Assembly: GCA_903861055.1 (NCBI GenBank)
Contig: CAIOSU010000467.1
Span: 1-5,579, forward strand
DNA length: 5,579 nucleotides
From: an uncultured bacterium
GTDB lineage: Bacteria; Bacteroidota; Bacteroidia; Chitinophagales; CAIOSU01
Direction of reading: 5' to 3'
The notes below the pieces were generated by a model, which was given only the letters and a program-made list of their open reading frames with translations, had not been told where the DNA came from and did no database searches. Both the position numbers and the translations under genes were made by a program. Positions 5,569-5,579 of the stretch are shown piece by piece (positions within the stretch are counted from its first letter, which is position 1; every line of letters begins with the position of its first letter).

Positions 5569-5579
5569 GCAATTTGGTT

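Overview
The window looks like a chromosomal segment from a member of the Bacteroidota. Several independent signs agree: none of the genes has an obvious Shine-Dalgarno sequence; a good Bacteroidota-type -7 box (TAnnTTTG) sits just upstream of the pyruvate dehydrogenase gene; the large partial gene belongs to the MG2/carboxypeptidase-regulatory-like proteins typical of the phylum; and the intergenic regions carry short AATTTGAAA-type and TCTTGTG-type repeats of a kind I recall from Bacteroidota genomes. The genus cannot be called from this sequence alone.

Layout. (1) Positions 1-2735, minus strand: a two-gene unit. An ECF-type RNA polymerase sigma factor (2103-2735, apparent TTG start) is followed after a single base by a large membrane protein (2101 down to 1, running off the window). 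That protein has a short N-terminal segment predicted to be cytoplasmic, one transmembrane helix, a low-complexity linker, an MG2-type (alpha-2-macroglobulin-like) periplasmic region and a carboxypeptidase-regulatory-like beta domain. It occupies the usual position of an anti-sigma factor and has the matching topology. (2) Positions 2736-2923: a divergent intergenic region with AATTTGRAA repeats and a perfect 7-bp dyad framing a -7-like box. (3) Positions 2924-3442, plus strand: a small membrane-anchored M23 zinc metallopeptidase with all catalytic residues. (4) Positions 3443-3543: a heptanucleotide repeat, a -7 promoter box and a small hairpin. (5) Positions 3544-4524, plus strand: the pyruvate dehydrogenase E1 beta subunit. 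(6) Positions 4561-5568, minus strand: a sugar-1-phosphate nucleotidyltransferase with a left-handed beta-helix tail, convergent with pdhB and separated from it by a hairpin.

How the genes fit together. The sigma factor and the MG2 membrane protein most likely form a signalling pair in which the periplasmic region senses an envelope condition and the N-terminal segment holds or releases the sigma factor. The divergent M23 peptidase, which would act on cell-wall peptides, is a plausible but unproven target of that circuit. The pyruvate dehydrogenase subunit and the nucleotidyltransferase are core metabolism and envelope-sugar genes with no evident link to the signalling pair. The most unusual element is the apparent one-polypeptide combination of anti-sigma-like N-terminus and MG2 sensor region, coupled to its sigma factor.
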